From Cohnella herbarum (GTDB taxonomy: Bacteria > Bacillota > Bacilli > Paenibacillales > Paenibacillaceae): a DNA stretch of 64,000 bases. Position 1 is the first letter of the stretch; the number at the start of each line of letters is the position of its first letter. Below the pieces are notes generated by a model that was given only the letters and a program-made list of their open reading frames with translations, ran no database searches and was not told the DNA's origin. Made by a program: the position numbers and the translations under genes. The stretch lies in assembly GCF_012849095.1 (NCBI RefSeq), contig NZ_CP051680.1, positions 4,929,501 to 4,993,500 of the forward strand, read 5' to 3'. Shown here piece after piece: positions 43,865 to 52,544 of this stretch.

Positions 43865-45457
43865 GTTACTACTTACGTCTCCCTGAAACTGGGGAGATTT
43901 TTTTCTGTTTTAAAGGATTTTCAGTGGGCGATGTAGAAGTATTCTCTTATCAGATTTTGTGGAAGGAGCGCGTACAGTGAAGCTAACATCGAAACAGGTA
44001 CTACACGTTAGCAAAGGAGATACCGAGATTGCTGGCTTTATTTCCGCGCTCCTAGCCCAAAACGAAAAGTTAACCGAGATCGTGGAAACGCAAACCCGGC
44101 AAATCAAGAAGCTCGAAAATCGCGTACAGGAGCTAGAACGCCAGATCGGTCAAAATAGCAACAACAGCAGCAAACCACCCTCGAGTGATGGACTGCGCAA
44201 AAAGAACAACTTACGCGAGCCCGGAGGCAAGAAAGGCGCTCCTAAAGGGCATGAAGGGCATACCCTTCGTTTTCATCTGGAGCCGGACGAAGTTGTCGTC
44301 CATCCCCTTACCACCTGCAAAAACTGCAATCATTCCATGGCTGAACTACCTGCGCAGGATTGGATCAAAAGGCAGGTGCTTGACCTACCCCTAGCTCCGC
44401 TCATCACCACCGAGCATCGCGCCGAAGAGAAGCGCTGTCCTTGTTGTCGCACCCTGCAAAGAGCCGAGTTTCCCAGCGCAGTTAAAGCACCTGTTCAATA
44501 CGGGGAAAGCTTTGCTGCTTGGACGACGTATCTGAGCGTCTATCAGTTGCTCCCCTTGAAGCGCATTGCTCAGTTCTTTTTCGATTTGACCAGGTATCGC
44601 CCGAGCGAACGCACTTTGCTTGAGCAACTGAATACGATGGCATCCCGTGTAGCGGAGCATGAACCGGTAATCAAAGCGCAACTGCGCAAAGAACCCTTCA
44701 TTTGCTGCGATGAAACGCCCATGCGTTTGAACGGGAAACAACAACATCTTCATACGCACTCGAGCGCCGAATGGACGTTACTGCATATGAACGAAAAACG
44801 ATGCGGGCCGGCGTTCACCGAAATGGATGTGCTGCCTGCCTATAAGGGGATCGTCGTGCATGACTGCTTTTCCTCGTATTTCAAATCAGACGTAACGTTC
44901 TCCCATGCGCTCTGTAATGCGCATCTCCTGCGTGACTGCCAGGGCATCGTAGATCACAATCGACATCAATGGGCAGCCCAAATGAAAGAATTGCTTCGCC
45001 GAAGTTGGAAAATGGCCAAAGCGGCTAGAGCCTCCGGCACGCGAATGTCAGATGCACTCCTCGCTGAGATTGACCGTCAGTACGACGACATTCTGGTGCT
45101 TGGAGCAAACGAATGGTCAACAGATAAGGTTCCCGAGAAAACGGGGCCACGAGGGCGGAAATGCAAAAGTATTGCAGCGAACCTTGGAGACCGACTTACG
45201 CGCCACAAGGCGTCGGTACTCCGCTTTCTTTACGATGACCAAATCCCATTTGATAACAATCTGGCTGAACGAGACATTCGCATGTCCAAGGTGAAACAAA
45301 AGATCTCGGGTTGCTTTCGGACAGCTATCGGCGGACAGCAGTTTGCCAGCATTCGCGGGTTTATTTCCACACTTCTGAAACAATCCCTCCCTTTGCACCA
45401 ATCACTCGTTTCCGTTCTTCGCGGTCAGTTTCAGTTTAGTGCTACGTAAGTAGTAAC
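43865..45457 (+). mobile_element. IS66-family insertion sequence (ISBst12-like, single gene), 1593 bp
   Basis: Perfect 14-bp inverted repeats, GTTACTACTTACGT at 43865-43878 and its complement at 45444-45457, flank one transposase gene. A 9-bp direct repeat of the target lies on both sides. The element carries only the large transposase, without the small tnpA and tnpB genes of classical IS66, as in the ISBst12 group. The stop codon lies inside the right inverted repeat. Intact ends, duplication and reading frame suggest recent and possibly still active insertion. Confidence 0.92.
43977..45449 (+). CDS. IS66-family transposase (TnpC)
   Basis: About 490 residues from the GTG at 43977, which has GGAAGGAG upstream; a GTG at 43959 lies before that site. 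In order: a coiled-coil N-terminus (LENRVQELERQIGQNSNNSS), the Ser/Pro-rich KPPSSDGLRKK stretch, a zinc-binding CxxC...CPCC region, and a DDE-type catalytic core with ICCDETPMRL, IVVHDCFSSYF and the C-terminal NNLAERDIRM region of the third acidic residue. The C-terminal IS66_C part is also present. The frame is uninterrupted. Confidence 0.93.
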   Translation: MKLTSKQVLHVSKGDTEIAGFISALLAQNEKLTEIVETQTRQIKKLENRVQELERQIGQNSNNSSKPPSSDGLRKKNNLREPGGKKGAPKGHEGHTLRFHLEPDEVVVHPLTTCKNCNHSMAELPAQDWIKRQVLDLPLAPLITTEHRAEEKRCPCCRTLQRAEFPSAVKAPVQYGESFAAWTTYLSVYQLLPLKRIAQFFFDLTRYRPSERTLLEQLNTMASRVAEHEPVIKAQLRKEPFICCDETPMRLNGKQQHLHTHSSAEWTLLHMNEKRCGPAFTEMDVLPAYKGIVVHDCFSSYFKSDVTFSHALCNAHLLRDCQGIVDHNRHQWAAQMKELLRRSWKMAKAARASGTRMSDALLAEIDRQYDDILVLGANEWSTDKVPEKTGPRGRKCKSIAANLGDRLTRHKASVLRFLYDDQIPFDNNLAERDIRMSKVKQKISGCFRTAIGGQQFASIRGFISTLLKQSLPLHQSLVSVLRGQFQFSAT

Positions 45458-45466
45458 ATCTCTATT
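45458..45466. repeat. Right target-site duplication of the IS66 element
   Basis: ATCTCTATT, identical to 43856-43864. Confidence 0.8.
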
Positions 45467-45545
45467 GTACTCTAAAATTTCATTACCCTGTTATCGGGCT
45501 GTTGACGTTGTGTAAAAGTAACTGCGCGGCGCGCCTCGAATAATC

Positions 45546-45577
45546 AAAAATCGGCACTGCCCTAAGGCACTGCCGAT
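45546..45577 (-). terminator. Terminator of the glycoside hydrolase operon
   Basis: Arms ATCGGCA (45550-45556) and TGCCGAT (45571-45577), with an inner pairing, followed on the minus strand by TTTTGATT. It closes the operon that begins at 49385 or 50805. Confidence 0.8.
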
Positions 45578-45637
45578 TCGTAATATAACGTTCATCCAGC
45601 CCGTTCATCTTGACCGGAATCGCCCCATACCTCTTCC

Positions 45638-47623
45638 TTACTCTGCCGTCGCGACATCGATGACGACCATCTGATGGCATTCCAGCCTAGGAACGACGTA
45701 CTCGATCCGATCTCCGGATTGCTCGAACGCGATCGGACTCATCTGCGGAGCCAAGTAGACATGCTTCGCTTTCCGCCCTTTAAGCAGCAACGATACCGAT
45801 ACGTCGTACACGGGCAGGATGTCCTCGATAATCTCGACGTCCTCGCCCCGCTTAACCGGCGAAGCATAGAGCAGATGGTTGACGATTCGGCCTTCCGACT
45901 GCTGATCTTGCAACGTGACGATTCCCTGCGCGGGCAAATTCGTCGTAAGCGTCTTGTTCGGCAGAAGCCGATTCAGCGCATAGAGCACCGACTCCTTGTG
46001 CGCCAAGCTCCCTTTCACGGCGTAGTCCTCGAACACGTTCCACGCCATGTAGATTCCCTTGTCGCTCTCGACCATGCCCGGTCCGCCGTCCTTCGTGCTA
46101 TTCGGCGTATGCTGATGCGAGCAGAAAGTAAACACGTCGCGGTTGAAGTAAGGATCCTCGCGGCGTCCGAGCTCCGTCCCGCCGCTCAGCTCCACTTTCT
46201 GGCCTTTGGCGTACATGATGAACGCCGCGTCGCCCAAGCTTGCGAGCGGAAATCCCGGACGGAAGTAATCCGGCTGGTACGGGTTTTCCATGATCCATTC
46301 GACGCCAAGGTCGATGACGAATTCTTTGCCTGCCGGGTCCAATCCGGATTTTCCCGTCGCGAGTACTTTTCCCCCATGCTTGAAGAAATCGTCCAGCTTG
46401 ATCTTCAGCTTGCCGTCGACGACGATTTGATCCGGGAGGATCAATACTTTATATGCCTTGAAATCAACGTCCAAATCCACCACGTCGAACAAAAATTTAC
46501 CTTCCAGCAGCATCCGAACGGCACCCGCGTCGGCGCGTCCCGTAAACATGGAACTGTCGTTGCTGATGCCCACTCCGGCCGCCTCCGACGTCAGCAAGGC
46601 GACGTCGGCGATATTCGCCGTATTCGCGATCCAAGCTTCCTTCCGCTCGACTTCCGAATAGGCCGCGCCGATCAGCTCGTAAGTACCCCGATCCATCAAG
46701 CCGCCCGGGTGCAGTTGATCCCCGATAGAGCAACGCGCGCCGTTCGCGAGGCTAAGAGCCGTCTCGTAACGCAAAGCGTTCGGATGTTTGTATCCGCCGA
46801 ACTCTCCCCAGAACGTATGGAATTTCCCTGTCATCCCCAGAAAATCCATGCCGAGCAATTGAGCATAACGGGCGGACAGCGGGAAGTGGTCGTACCCCCA
46901 TCCGCCAGTCGGCAAAGACTCCAACTCCAGATGGGAATTCATCGCGGCCAGATCCCTTCGTCCTTGGGAAATGTGGCCCGCGTTATGGAAAATTCCCATT
47001 CCCGGCTTAATCGCATGGACGGCTTCCTTGATCCGGCGCGTATAGTTGGCGTAAACCTTCTCGCCCAATGCGACGATGTCGCTTTTATTGCGTGGATCTT
47101 TGCCTTCCGCCCTCAGATCGGCGACGCAATTATGGCAATAACAGGTACGAACGCCTACGATGTCTAAGAAGACCCCGTCTCCGTCATACTTGCGAACGAC
47201 TTCTTCCACTTGGCTGACAAGCAAATCCAGGTAAGGGGAATTCAGACAGAACTGATGCCATCCGGCCGTCATGAAACCCTTCACCCAGTTCGTTTGGTCG
47301 TTCTCGTCCCGCATCAGCCACTCCGGATGGCGACGCGCCAGCTTCTCGTCGAATCCCGCGGACACGTAAATCGGCGCTTTAACTCCGATCTCGTGGGCCG
47401 CTTCAAGCTGGGCTCCAAGCAAATCGAAGCTCAAATGGGGATGCATCTCGTTCGTTTCCGAAGGAAAGTACGCCCAACCATGATGGCATTTCGCGAATAT
47501 CGTAATCGAATCGACATGCCCCAACCGGAGCATTTCTTGAAATTGCTCTTTGGAAAATTGCTTGCCGATATCCGGAATCATCTCGGACGTGTGAAAGTCC
47601 AGATGGATTTGTCTGAATCGCAT
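45638..47623 (-). CDS. Glycoside hydrolase, GH151/GH42-like (alpha-L-fucosidase candidate)
   Basis: A 661-residue cytoplasmic protein. The N-terminal 340 residues look like a TIM barrel (RQIHLDFHTSEMIPDIG, DGVFLDIVGVRTCYCHNC, GIFHNAGHISQGRRD). A middle part (about 350-560) resembles the trimerisation domain of GH42 beta-galactosidases (VLILPDQIVVDG, GGKVLATGKSGLD). A C-terminal beta domain closes the chain. This order fits GH42 and also GH151, a family of alpha-L-fucosidases; I lean to GH151 from the N-terminal HLDFHTSE, without certainty. The Cys cluster CYCHNC is unusual. It is the last gene after two permeases, so it probably degrades the imported sugar. Confidence 0.75.
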   Translation of the reverse strand: MRFRQIHLDFHTSEMIPDIGKQFSKEQFQEMLRLGHVDSITIFAKCHHGWAYFPSETNEMHPHLSFDLLGAQLEAAHEIGVKAPIYVSAGFDEKLARRHPEWLMRDENDQTNWVKGFMTAGWHQFCLNSPYLDLLVSQVEEVVRKYDGDGVFLDIVGVRTCYCHNCVADLRAEGKDPRNKSDIVALGEKVYANYTRRIKEAVHAIKPGMGIFHNAGHISQGRRDLAAMNSHLELESLPTGGWGYDHFPLSARYAQLLGMDFLGMTGKFHTFWGEFGGYKHPNALRYETALSLANGARCSIGDQLHPGGLMDRGTYELIGAAYSEVERKEAWIANTANIADVALLTSEAAGVGISNDSSMFTGRADAGAVRMLLEGKFLFDVVDLDVDFKAYKVLILPDQIVVDGKLKIKLDDFFKHGGKVLATGKSGLDPAGKEFVIDLGVEWIMENPYQPDYFRPGFPLASLGDAAFIMYAKGQKVELSGGTELGRREDPYFNRDVFTFCSHQHTPNSTKDGGPGMVESDKGIYMAWNVFEDYAVKGSLAHKESVLYALNRLLPNKTLTTNLPAQGIVTLQDQQSEGRIVNHLLYASPVKRGEDVEIIEDILPVYDVSVSLLLKGRKAKHVYLAPQMSPIAFEQSGDRIEYVVPRLECHQMVVIDVATAE

Positions 47624-47653
47624 GCGCGTTCTCTCCCCTCGGTTCTACAACCT

Positions 47654-48490
47654 TTATGCTTTCACGGCGCCCGAGCTTAGGCCGCCCTCGACTTTCTCTT
47701 GGAACATTAAATAAACGATAACGGTCGGAATGATCGTAAGCGTGATGCTGGCGAACGTAGGTCCCATCTGAGCCGATCCCCGTTCCCCGACGAACGACAT
47801 CAACGCCATCGAGATATTGTACATATCGCGTTCCGTAATTAATATGACGTTCCACAGAAGGTCGTTATAGATGCTGAAGAAAGCCAAAATGCCGGCCGTG
47901 GAAATCGCGGGCATCGCCAGCGGGGCCAAGATTTGAAACAGGAACCGGAACGGACCGCATCCGTCCATGACCGCGGATTCGTCGATTTCCTTATGAATGC
48001 CCTTCATGTATCCGGTAATCAGGAAGATCGTCATCGGCAGCTCGAATACGCCGTACAGCACCATCATGACGAAATAGTTGTTAAAGCCGTCGATGCTTCC
48101 GATCATTCTCGAGATCGGGATAACCAAGGAGAACACCGGGATCATCAGGCCGAGGATAAAATAAATATATACGAAGCCAGTTATTTTCATATTGAATCTC
48201 GATAATACATACGATGCCATCGTCCCCAAGAAAAGCGTAACGGCCGTGCCGGCAATCGCATATAGGAACGAGTTAAGAACGGCGTAATGGATGTGGGCAT
48301 CCGTAAACGCCATCTTGAAGTTGCTCCAAAGCCATACTTTGGGCAATTCGAATATTTTACTGCTGTAGATCCCCGAATTGTCCTTGAAGGAAGACAGCAG
48401 GGAGAACACGAGCGGATAGATCAAGATCACGGAACAAATCGCCGAAAAGCTATAGACGCTAAGCTTTCTAAGGCCTGTCATATTTCTCAC
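47654..48490 (-). CDS. Carbohydrate ABC importer permease, MalG type
   Basis: A 278-residue permease with six helices, the EAA loop DESAVMDGCGPFRFLF, and the tail EGGLSSGAVKA. The EAA motif has Ser for the second Ala. It lies between the MalF-type permease (13 bp upstream) and the glycoside hydrolase gene (30 bp downstream). It forms the importer channel together with the partner permease and needs an external ATPase. Confidence 0.92.
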   Translation of the reverse strand: MRNMTGLRKLSVYSFSAICSVILIYPLVFSLLSSFKDNSGIYSSKIFELPKVWLWSNFKMAFTDAHIHYAVLNSFLYAIAGTAVTLFLGTMASYVLSRFNMKITGFVYIYFILGLMIPVFSLVIPISRMIGSIDGFNNYFVMMVLYGVFELPMTIFLITGYMKGIHKEIDESAVMDGCGPFRFLFQILAPLAMPAISTAGILAFFSIYNDLLWNVILITERDMYNISMALMSFVGERGSAQMGPTFASITLTIIPTVIVYLMFQEKVEGGLSSGAVKA

Positions 48491-48503
48491 CTGCCGATCT
48501 GGA

Positions 48504-49385
48504 TTATCTTGCGTTACGGGTACTCATCAACTGATTCAAGATGACGGTCGATATCAATGCCGCAACGATAATGAACGTTCCAATACTGTTCCCTACGCCG
48601 AAATTGTTGTATTTGAAAGATTCGTAATACAGCAAAGTCGTCGGAACGTCCGTTGCGCCGTTCGGACCGCCGTTCGTCATGACGAAGATTTGCCCGAACA
48701 CCCTTAGCGATTGCGTAACCGCCAAGATCGAGAAGATTTTGATCGTTTCCTGCATCAACGGCACCGTAATGTACCGCAATTTCTTGAAGCCGGTCGCTCC
48801 GTCCAACGCCGCCGCCTCGTACAGATCCTCGGGAATGGCGACCAGTCCGCTAGCGAAAATAATCATGTTCAAACCGCAATAGATCCATGCGTTAACGATA
48901 ACGACTACGTAGATGGCAATGGCCGGCTCCCCGAGCCAATCCCTCGTCCACGCGCTCATGCCGAGCACCGACATGACGGTGTTCACGAGCCCTCCGTCGC
49001 CCTTGAGCAGAAACTGCCACATTAACCCTACCGCGGTAAGCGGAAGAATGGACGGCATGAAGAAAGCGACTTTGAAAAACCGCGTGCCCTTTAACTTACT
49101 CGTAATGATAAGCGCAAAAGTAAACGCGATCGGTAAAATCAGAACGAACGAAGACACGATGAACACGCCGATATTTTTCAAGGAGCGATAAAACTCCGGC
49201 TTCTGGAACATCTCATCGTAATTGGCCCAACCCACGAATTCCAGCGGAACGCTCTTGATCCCGTTCCAGCTGAAGAAAGACATGTAGGCGGTTTGGAACA
49301 TCGGAACGACGTACACGAGCGTGTATAACACGAATGCGGGCAGCAAGAAGGCTGCCGCAATCATATAAGGTCTTCTCTTCACCAC
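48504..49385 (-). CDS. Carbohydrate ABC importer permease, MalF type
   Basis: A 293-residue permease starting MVKRRPYMIAAAFLLPAFVL, with six helices and the EAA loop YEAAALDGATGFKKLR. It is 88 bp downstream of the binding protein gene, with a hairpin between them that may limit read-through into the permease genes. Partner of the MalG-type permease. Confidence 0.92.
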   Translation of the reverse strand: MVKRRPYMIAAAFLLPAFVLYTLVYVVPMFQTAYMSFFSWNGIKSVPLEFVGWANYDEMFQKPEFYRSLKNIGVFIVSSFVLILPIAFTFALIITSKLKGTRFFKVAFFMPSILPLTAVGLMWQFLLKGDGGLVNTVMSVLGMSAWTRDWLGEPAIAIYVVVIVNAWIYCGLNMIIFASGLVAIPEDLYEAAALDGATGFKKLRYITVPLMQETIKIFSILAVTQSLRVFGQIFVMTNGGPNGATDVPTTLLYYESFKYNNFGVGNSIGTFIIVAALISTVILNQLMSTRNAR

Positions 49386-49428
49386 TTGAATCCCTCCATG
49401 AGAACCCGAATCCGACCCTTAATAGATC

Positions 49429-49453
49429 ATACCGCCCGAGAGACAGGCGGTAT
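49429..49453 (-). promoter_or_regulatory. Hairpin between binding protein and permease genes
   Basis: 8-bp perfect arms ATACCGCC (49429-49436) and GGCGGTAT (49446-49453) without a T-run. Such stem-loops after binding protein genes often stabilise the upstream message or attenuate the downstream genes, giving more binding protein than permease. Confidence 0.65.
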
Positions 49454-49473
49454 GATGGGTTTATAACATTCGA

Positions 49474-50805
49474 TTATTTCGTATTGGAGTCCACGAAATT
49501 CTGGATCGCGTCCCCGGTTTTTTGCGGGCTGTTGCCTGCGAACATCCCTTGGATTTCATTGCGTGTTTTGTCCAACAGCTGCGTGATCGGGCTGTATTCC
49601 GTAATTTCGCCTTTGAAGTCTTTAGCCGTGTCGAGAGCAGCCATATATTGAACCGTGATCGGATCTATCGAAGCCGGATCTACGTCCATCTTCACCGGAT
49701 AGACTCCGCCGCCGGTTTCTTTCATATACGCTTGGAACGCTTCTACCGAAGTCAAATATTTAAGCAATTTGATCGTCGCTTCTTGCTTGGCGCCCGTAGC
49801 CGCTTTGGATACCGAATATCCGCCCGCTCCGCCGAACCAGTTGTCTTTTAATTCCGGTTTGTCTTTGTAACCGGGGAAAGCGATAACGCCGATTTTGTCT
49901 TTGATCGGGGAAGCGGCCATTTGGGATAGAGCCCATACGCCTTCGAAGATCATCGCGCTTTTGCCTTCCAGGAACATCGTCGTTGCCGTATTGCCGTCCA
50001 TCGTTACGATGTTTTTGCCGAATACGCCGGCATCTTGCCATTCCTTCATCGTTTGCAGCAAGGAAACCGTATCGGCATCGTTCCACTTAGCCGCGCCGCT
50101 GTTCAGATCCTGCGTTTTTTGGAATCCGTATTTCTTAAGAGACAGATTCGTGATCAAATGGCCTCCGCGGAAGTTTTCTTTCTCTCCCATGGCCATCGGC
50201 ACTGCGCCCACGGCTTTGAACTTCTCGACGAGCGCCGGGAAATCTTCTACCGATTTAGGCACTTCCGCGCCCGCTTTCTCGAACAGTTCTTTGTTATAGT
50301 AAATGGCTACGCTGTAAAATTCGGTCGGAACGCCGAACGTTCCCGGGATGTCTTTGTATTTCCACGTGTCGAGCAACGGCAAGAAATCCCCTGCCCATTT
50401 TTTATCCGCGTCCAAGTACGGTTGCAGGTCCAACGCGACGTTCTTCGCGTATTCCTTAAACGTCTCGCCGCCGTAGTTCATCCAGATTTCCGGTAAGTTC
50501 CCGGTAGCCAAGCCCGTTTTGAACTTATTATTGAAAGCCGCTTCGTCGTTCAACGATTCGTCGACGACGGTAATGTTCGGGTTATCCGCCATGAACTTCT
50601 TAAGCAAATTTTGATAGGCGGTAACGGTAGGGCTCGTCCCCGCCGAACGGGTCATAATACGTATGGTTACTTTCTCGTCTTTGGCGCCTCCGCTTGCCGC
50701 AGGCTCCGACGAGTTGGAATTGTCGTTCGAGTTGCCGCATGCGGCCAGTACCGTCGACATGGCTAGAACGGATACGAGCGCGAATGAAATCATTTTCTTG
50801 TTCAT
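49474..50805 (-). CDS. Carbohydrate ABC importer substrate-binding lipoprotein
   Basis: A 443-residue lipoprotein with lipobox VLAAC (Cys at residue 23) and a Asn/Ser-rich linker. The mature part is a family 1 solute-binding protein (VTIRIMTRSAGTSP, NPNITVVDESL, FYSVAIYYNKELFEKAG, MFLEGKSAMIFEGVWAL). The ligand is probably an oligosaccharide acted on by the glycoside hydrolase encoded at the end of the operon. It is preceded by 143 bp with a TATAAT box, so it has its own promoter, probably switched on by the YesN-type regulator encoded just upstream. Confidence 0.92.
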   Translation of the reverse strand: MNKKMISFALVSVLAMSTVLAACGNSNDNSNSSEPAASGGAKDEKVTIRIMTRSAGTSPTVTAYQNLLKKFMADNPNITVVDESLNDEAAFNNKFKTGLATGNLPEIWMNYGGETFKEYAKNVALDLQPYLDADKKWAGDFLPLLDTWKYKDIPGTFGVPTEFYSVAIYYNKELFEKAGAEVPKSVEDFPALVEKFKAVGAVPMAMGEKENFRGGHLITNLSLKKYGFQKTQDLNSGAAKWNDADTVSLLQTMKEWQDAGVFGKNIVTMDGNTATTMFLEGKSAMIFEGVWALSQMAASPIKDKIGVIAFPGYKDKPELKDNWFGGAGGYSVSKAATGAKQEATIKLLKYLTSVEAFQAYMKETGGGVYPVKMDVDPASIDPITVQYMAALDTAKDFKGEITEYSPITQLLDKTRNEIQGMFAGNSPQKTGDAIQNFVDSNTK

Positions 50806-50879
50806 GTTGAATTGCCTCCCCTTTGTTGTATGCGTATACAGTCGATGAAGACGTGTGTGTGTCGGCCTGACATAACGTA

Positions 50880-50885
50880 ATTATA
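50880..50885 (-). promoter_or_regulatory. -10 box of the binding protein promoter
   Basis: TATAAT on the minus strand, 75 bp upstream of the start codon. No -35 consensus lies 16-18 bp further up (TTCCGG or TTTCCG), which fits a promoter that needs the YesN-type activator. A-T rich sequence between 50905 and 50945 may hold the activator sites. Confidence 0.5.
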
Positions 50886-50948
50886 GGGAGGGTGACGCTC
50901 GCCGGAAATGTAATATCTTTACCGCAAGGGGAATATTTTTAACATCCG

Positions 50949-52544
50949 TTAATCGGGCGCGATAAATTTAGACGGGGAAACGCTGAAATGCTTCTTGAAG
51001 CATTTGCTGAAATAGTGAGTATCCTTGTACCCCACCGATTCCGCGATAAAGTAAAGGTTTTTGAAGCCTTGCTCGATTAATTCCTTAGCTTTCACCATTC
51101 TGCGCCGGGTTAAATATTCGACGACGGAATACCCCAGCTCGTTCTTGAATATCCGGCTAAGATAGCTGGGATTGACGAAGACGCTTCCGGCGATATCCGC
51201 CAAATCCATCTCCGAGTCGGCGTAATTGTCGTCGATGTATTGCTTGGCTTTGCCGACTATCTTGGCGGGCGTCGATTGCTTTACGCTGCTGGCCCGGGCG
51301 AGAACGTTCGCATATTCGCCCCGCACCCATTTCTCGATTTCATCTATCGTTTCCAATTCGTCCGCAAGCCGCATCGGATTAAACGGATCGTTATTGTCGG
51401 CGTCGGCGTAAACCTTGTTCTCGGCGGCGAATATATTTAATGTCGCCATCAACTCGTAGATCATCGAGTATAGCATTTCCACGGGTTGCCGATTGGCCGT
51501 CAACGTTTCGAACCCTTTATGCAATTGCTCTTGAATCGCCGCGGCGTCGCCCAATCTTAATTGGATGATCATATTATCCCGAATATGGGACAGGTCGTCG
51601 GATATTTTCTTATTCGGGAGTTCATTCCACAGAATGACTCTGTCGCGCCCATAGATCGTTTTGTGCCTAATCGCCCTTACCGCTTCTTTGTACGATACGG
51701 CAATGCCCGCGATATCCTCGACGCCCGGCCCGATGCCCGCCGTCACCGTAAACTTCAGGAACTTTCTTATCGCCTGAACGGCTTCCGCGCTTGCTTTCGA
51801 CAAGATATCAAGTCTTTCATCCGCGGAATAGCCCTCCGGCATTCCGACGATCAGAACGACTCGGTCTTCCTCGTCGTAAGTCGATTCGAAATGCATGAAG
51901 CGGTTCTCCGCGAATATCTCGTTGCTTATATTCGCCGCCGCGAACCTTTTCCATAAGGGATTGCGCTCCGCGCCTATTCTGTCGATGCTGAAGACGACGA
52001 CGAACAGCGAATCTCCGGTCAGATTCGGGCAGTACGCGCGAAATTTGTCCCGATCGCGCTCGGCGACTTCGCCCTCCATGCAAGCCTGAAGAAAGTTCCG
52101 CTTCAGAATGCTGTCGCTCTCCACCATGCTCATCTTCATGTGAGCGTTCTGATGCTTCTGCATCGTATCCGATTCGATGCGGTTTCTTAGACGAAGCAGC
52201 ACTTGCAACAGCTCTTCCATATTGATCGGCTTAAGCAAATAATCGGATACGCCTGCTTGAATAGCGGTTTTCGCGTATTCAAAGCTGCTATAGCCCGTGA
52301 GAATAACGATCTTCAAGTCCGGATGGCTGATCTGCGCCGCTTGCGCGAATGCCAAGCCGTCGATGATCGGCATGTTGATGTCGACGATCGCCAGTTGCGC
52401 CGGGATATGCTCGAGGATCATCAGCGCGTCTTCCCCGTTGGCCGCTTCCCCTGCGATTTCATACCCGAGCTCGCCCCAATCCACGCATATTTTCAATCGT
52501 TCCCTGACCAAATATTCGTCGTCGACGATAAGCACCTTAATCAT
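50949..52544 (-). CDS. YesN-type response regulator (REC + AraC HTH)
   Basis: A 531-residue regulator. The receiver domain (1-125) has VLIVDDEYLV, the Asp of AIVDINMP, LTGYSSFEYA and YLLKPINM. A middle region of about 300 residues is of the usual YesN type. The C-terminal AraC domain (about 430-531) has NPSYLSRIFKNELGYSVVEY and ESVGYKDTHYFSKCFKKHF. Its start overlaps the kinase gene by 4 bp. It most likely activates the binding protein-permease-hydrolase genes downstream. Confidence 0.93.
   Translation of the reverse strand: MIKVLIVDDEYLVRERLKICVDWGELGYEIAGEAANGEDALMILEHIPAQLAIVDINMPIIDGLAFAQAAQISHPDLKIVILTGYSSFEYAKTAIQAGVSDYLLKPINMEELLQVLLRLRNRIESDTMQKHQNAHMKMSMVESDSILKRNFLQACMEGEVAERDRDKFRAYCPNLTGDSLFVVVFSIDRIGAERNPLWKRFAAANISNEIFAENRFMHFESTYDEEDRVVLIVGMPEGYSADERLDILSKASAEAVQAIRKFLKFTVTAGIGPGVEDIAGIAVSYKEAVRAIRHKTIYGRDRVILWNELPNKKISDDLSHIRDNMIIQLRLGDAAAIQEQLHKGFETLTANRQPVEMLYSMIYELMATLNIFAAENKVYADADNNDPFNPMRLADELETIDEIEKWVRGEYANVLARASSVKQSTPAKIVGKAKQYIDDNYADSEMDLADIAGSVFVNPSYLSRIFKNELGYSVVEYLTRRRMVKAKELIEQGFKNLYFIAESVGYKDTHYFSKCFKKHFSVSPSKFIAPD

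Noticed and set aside
45674..47167. A 497-codon plus-strand open frame.
   Set aside because: It is antisense to the glycoside hydrolase gene; its product is basic, lacks known motifs and has no start signals.
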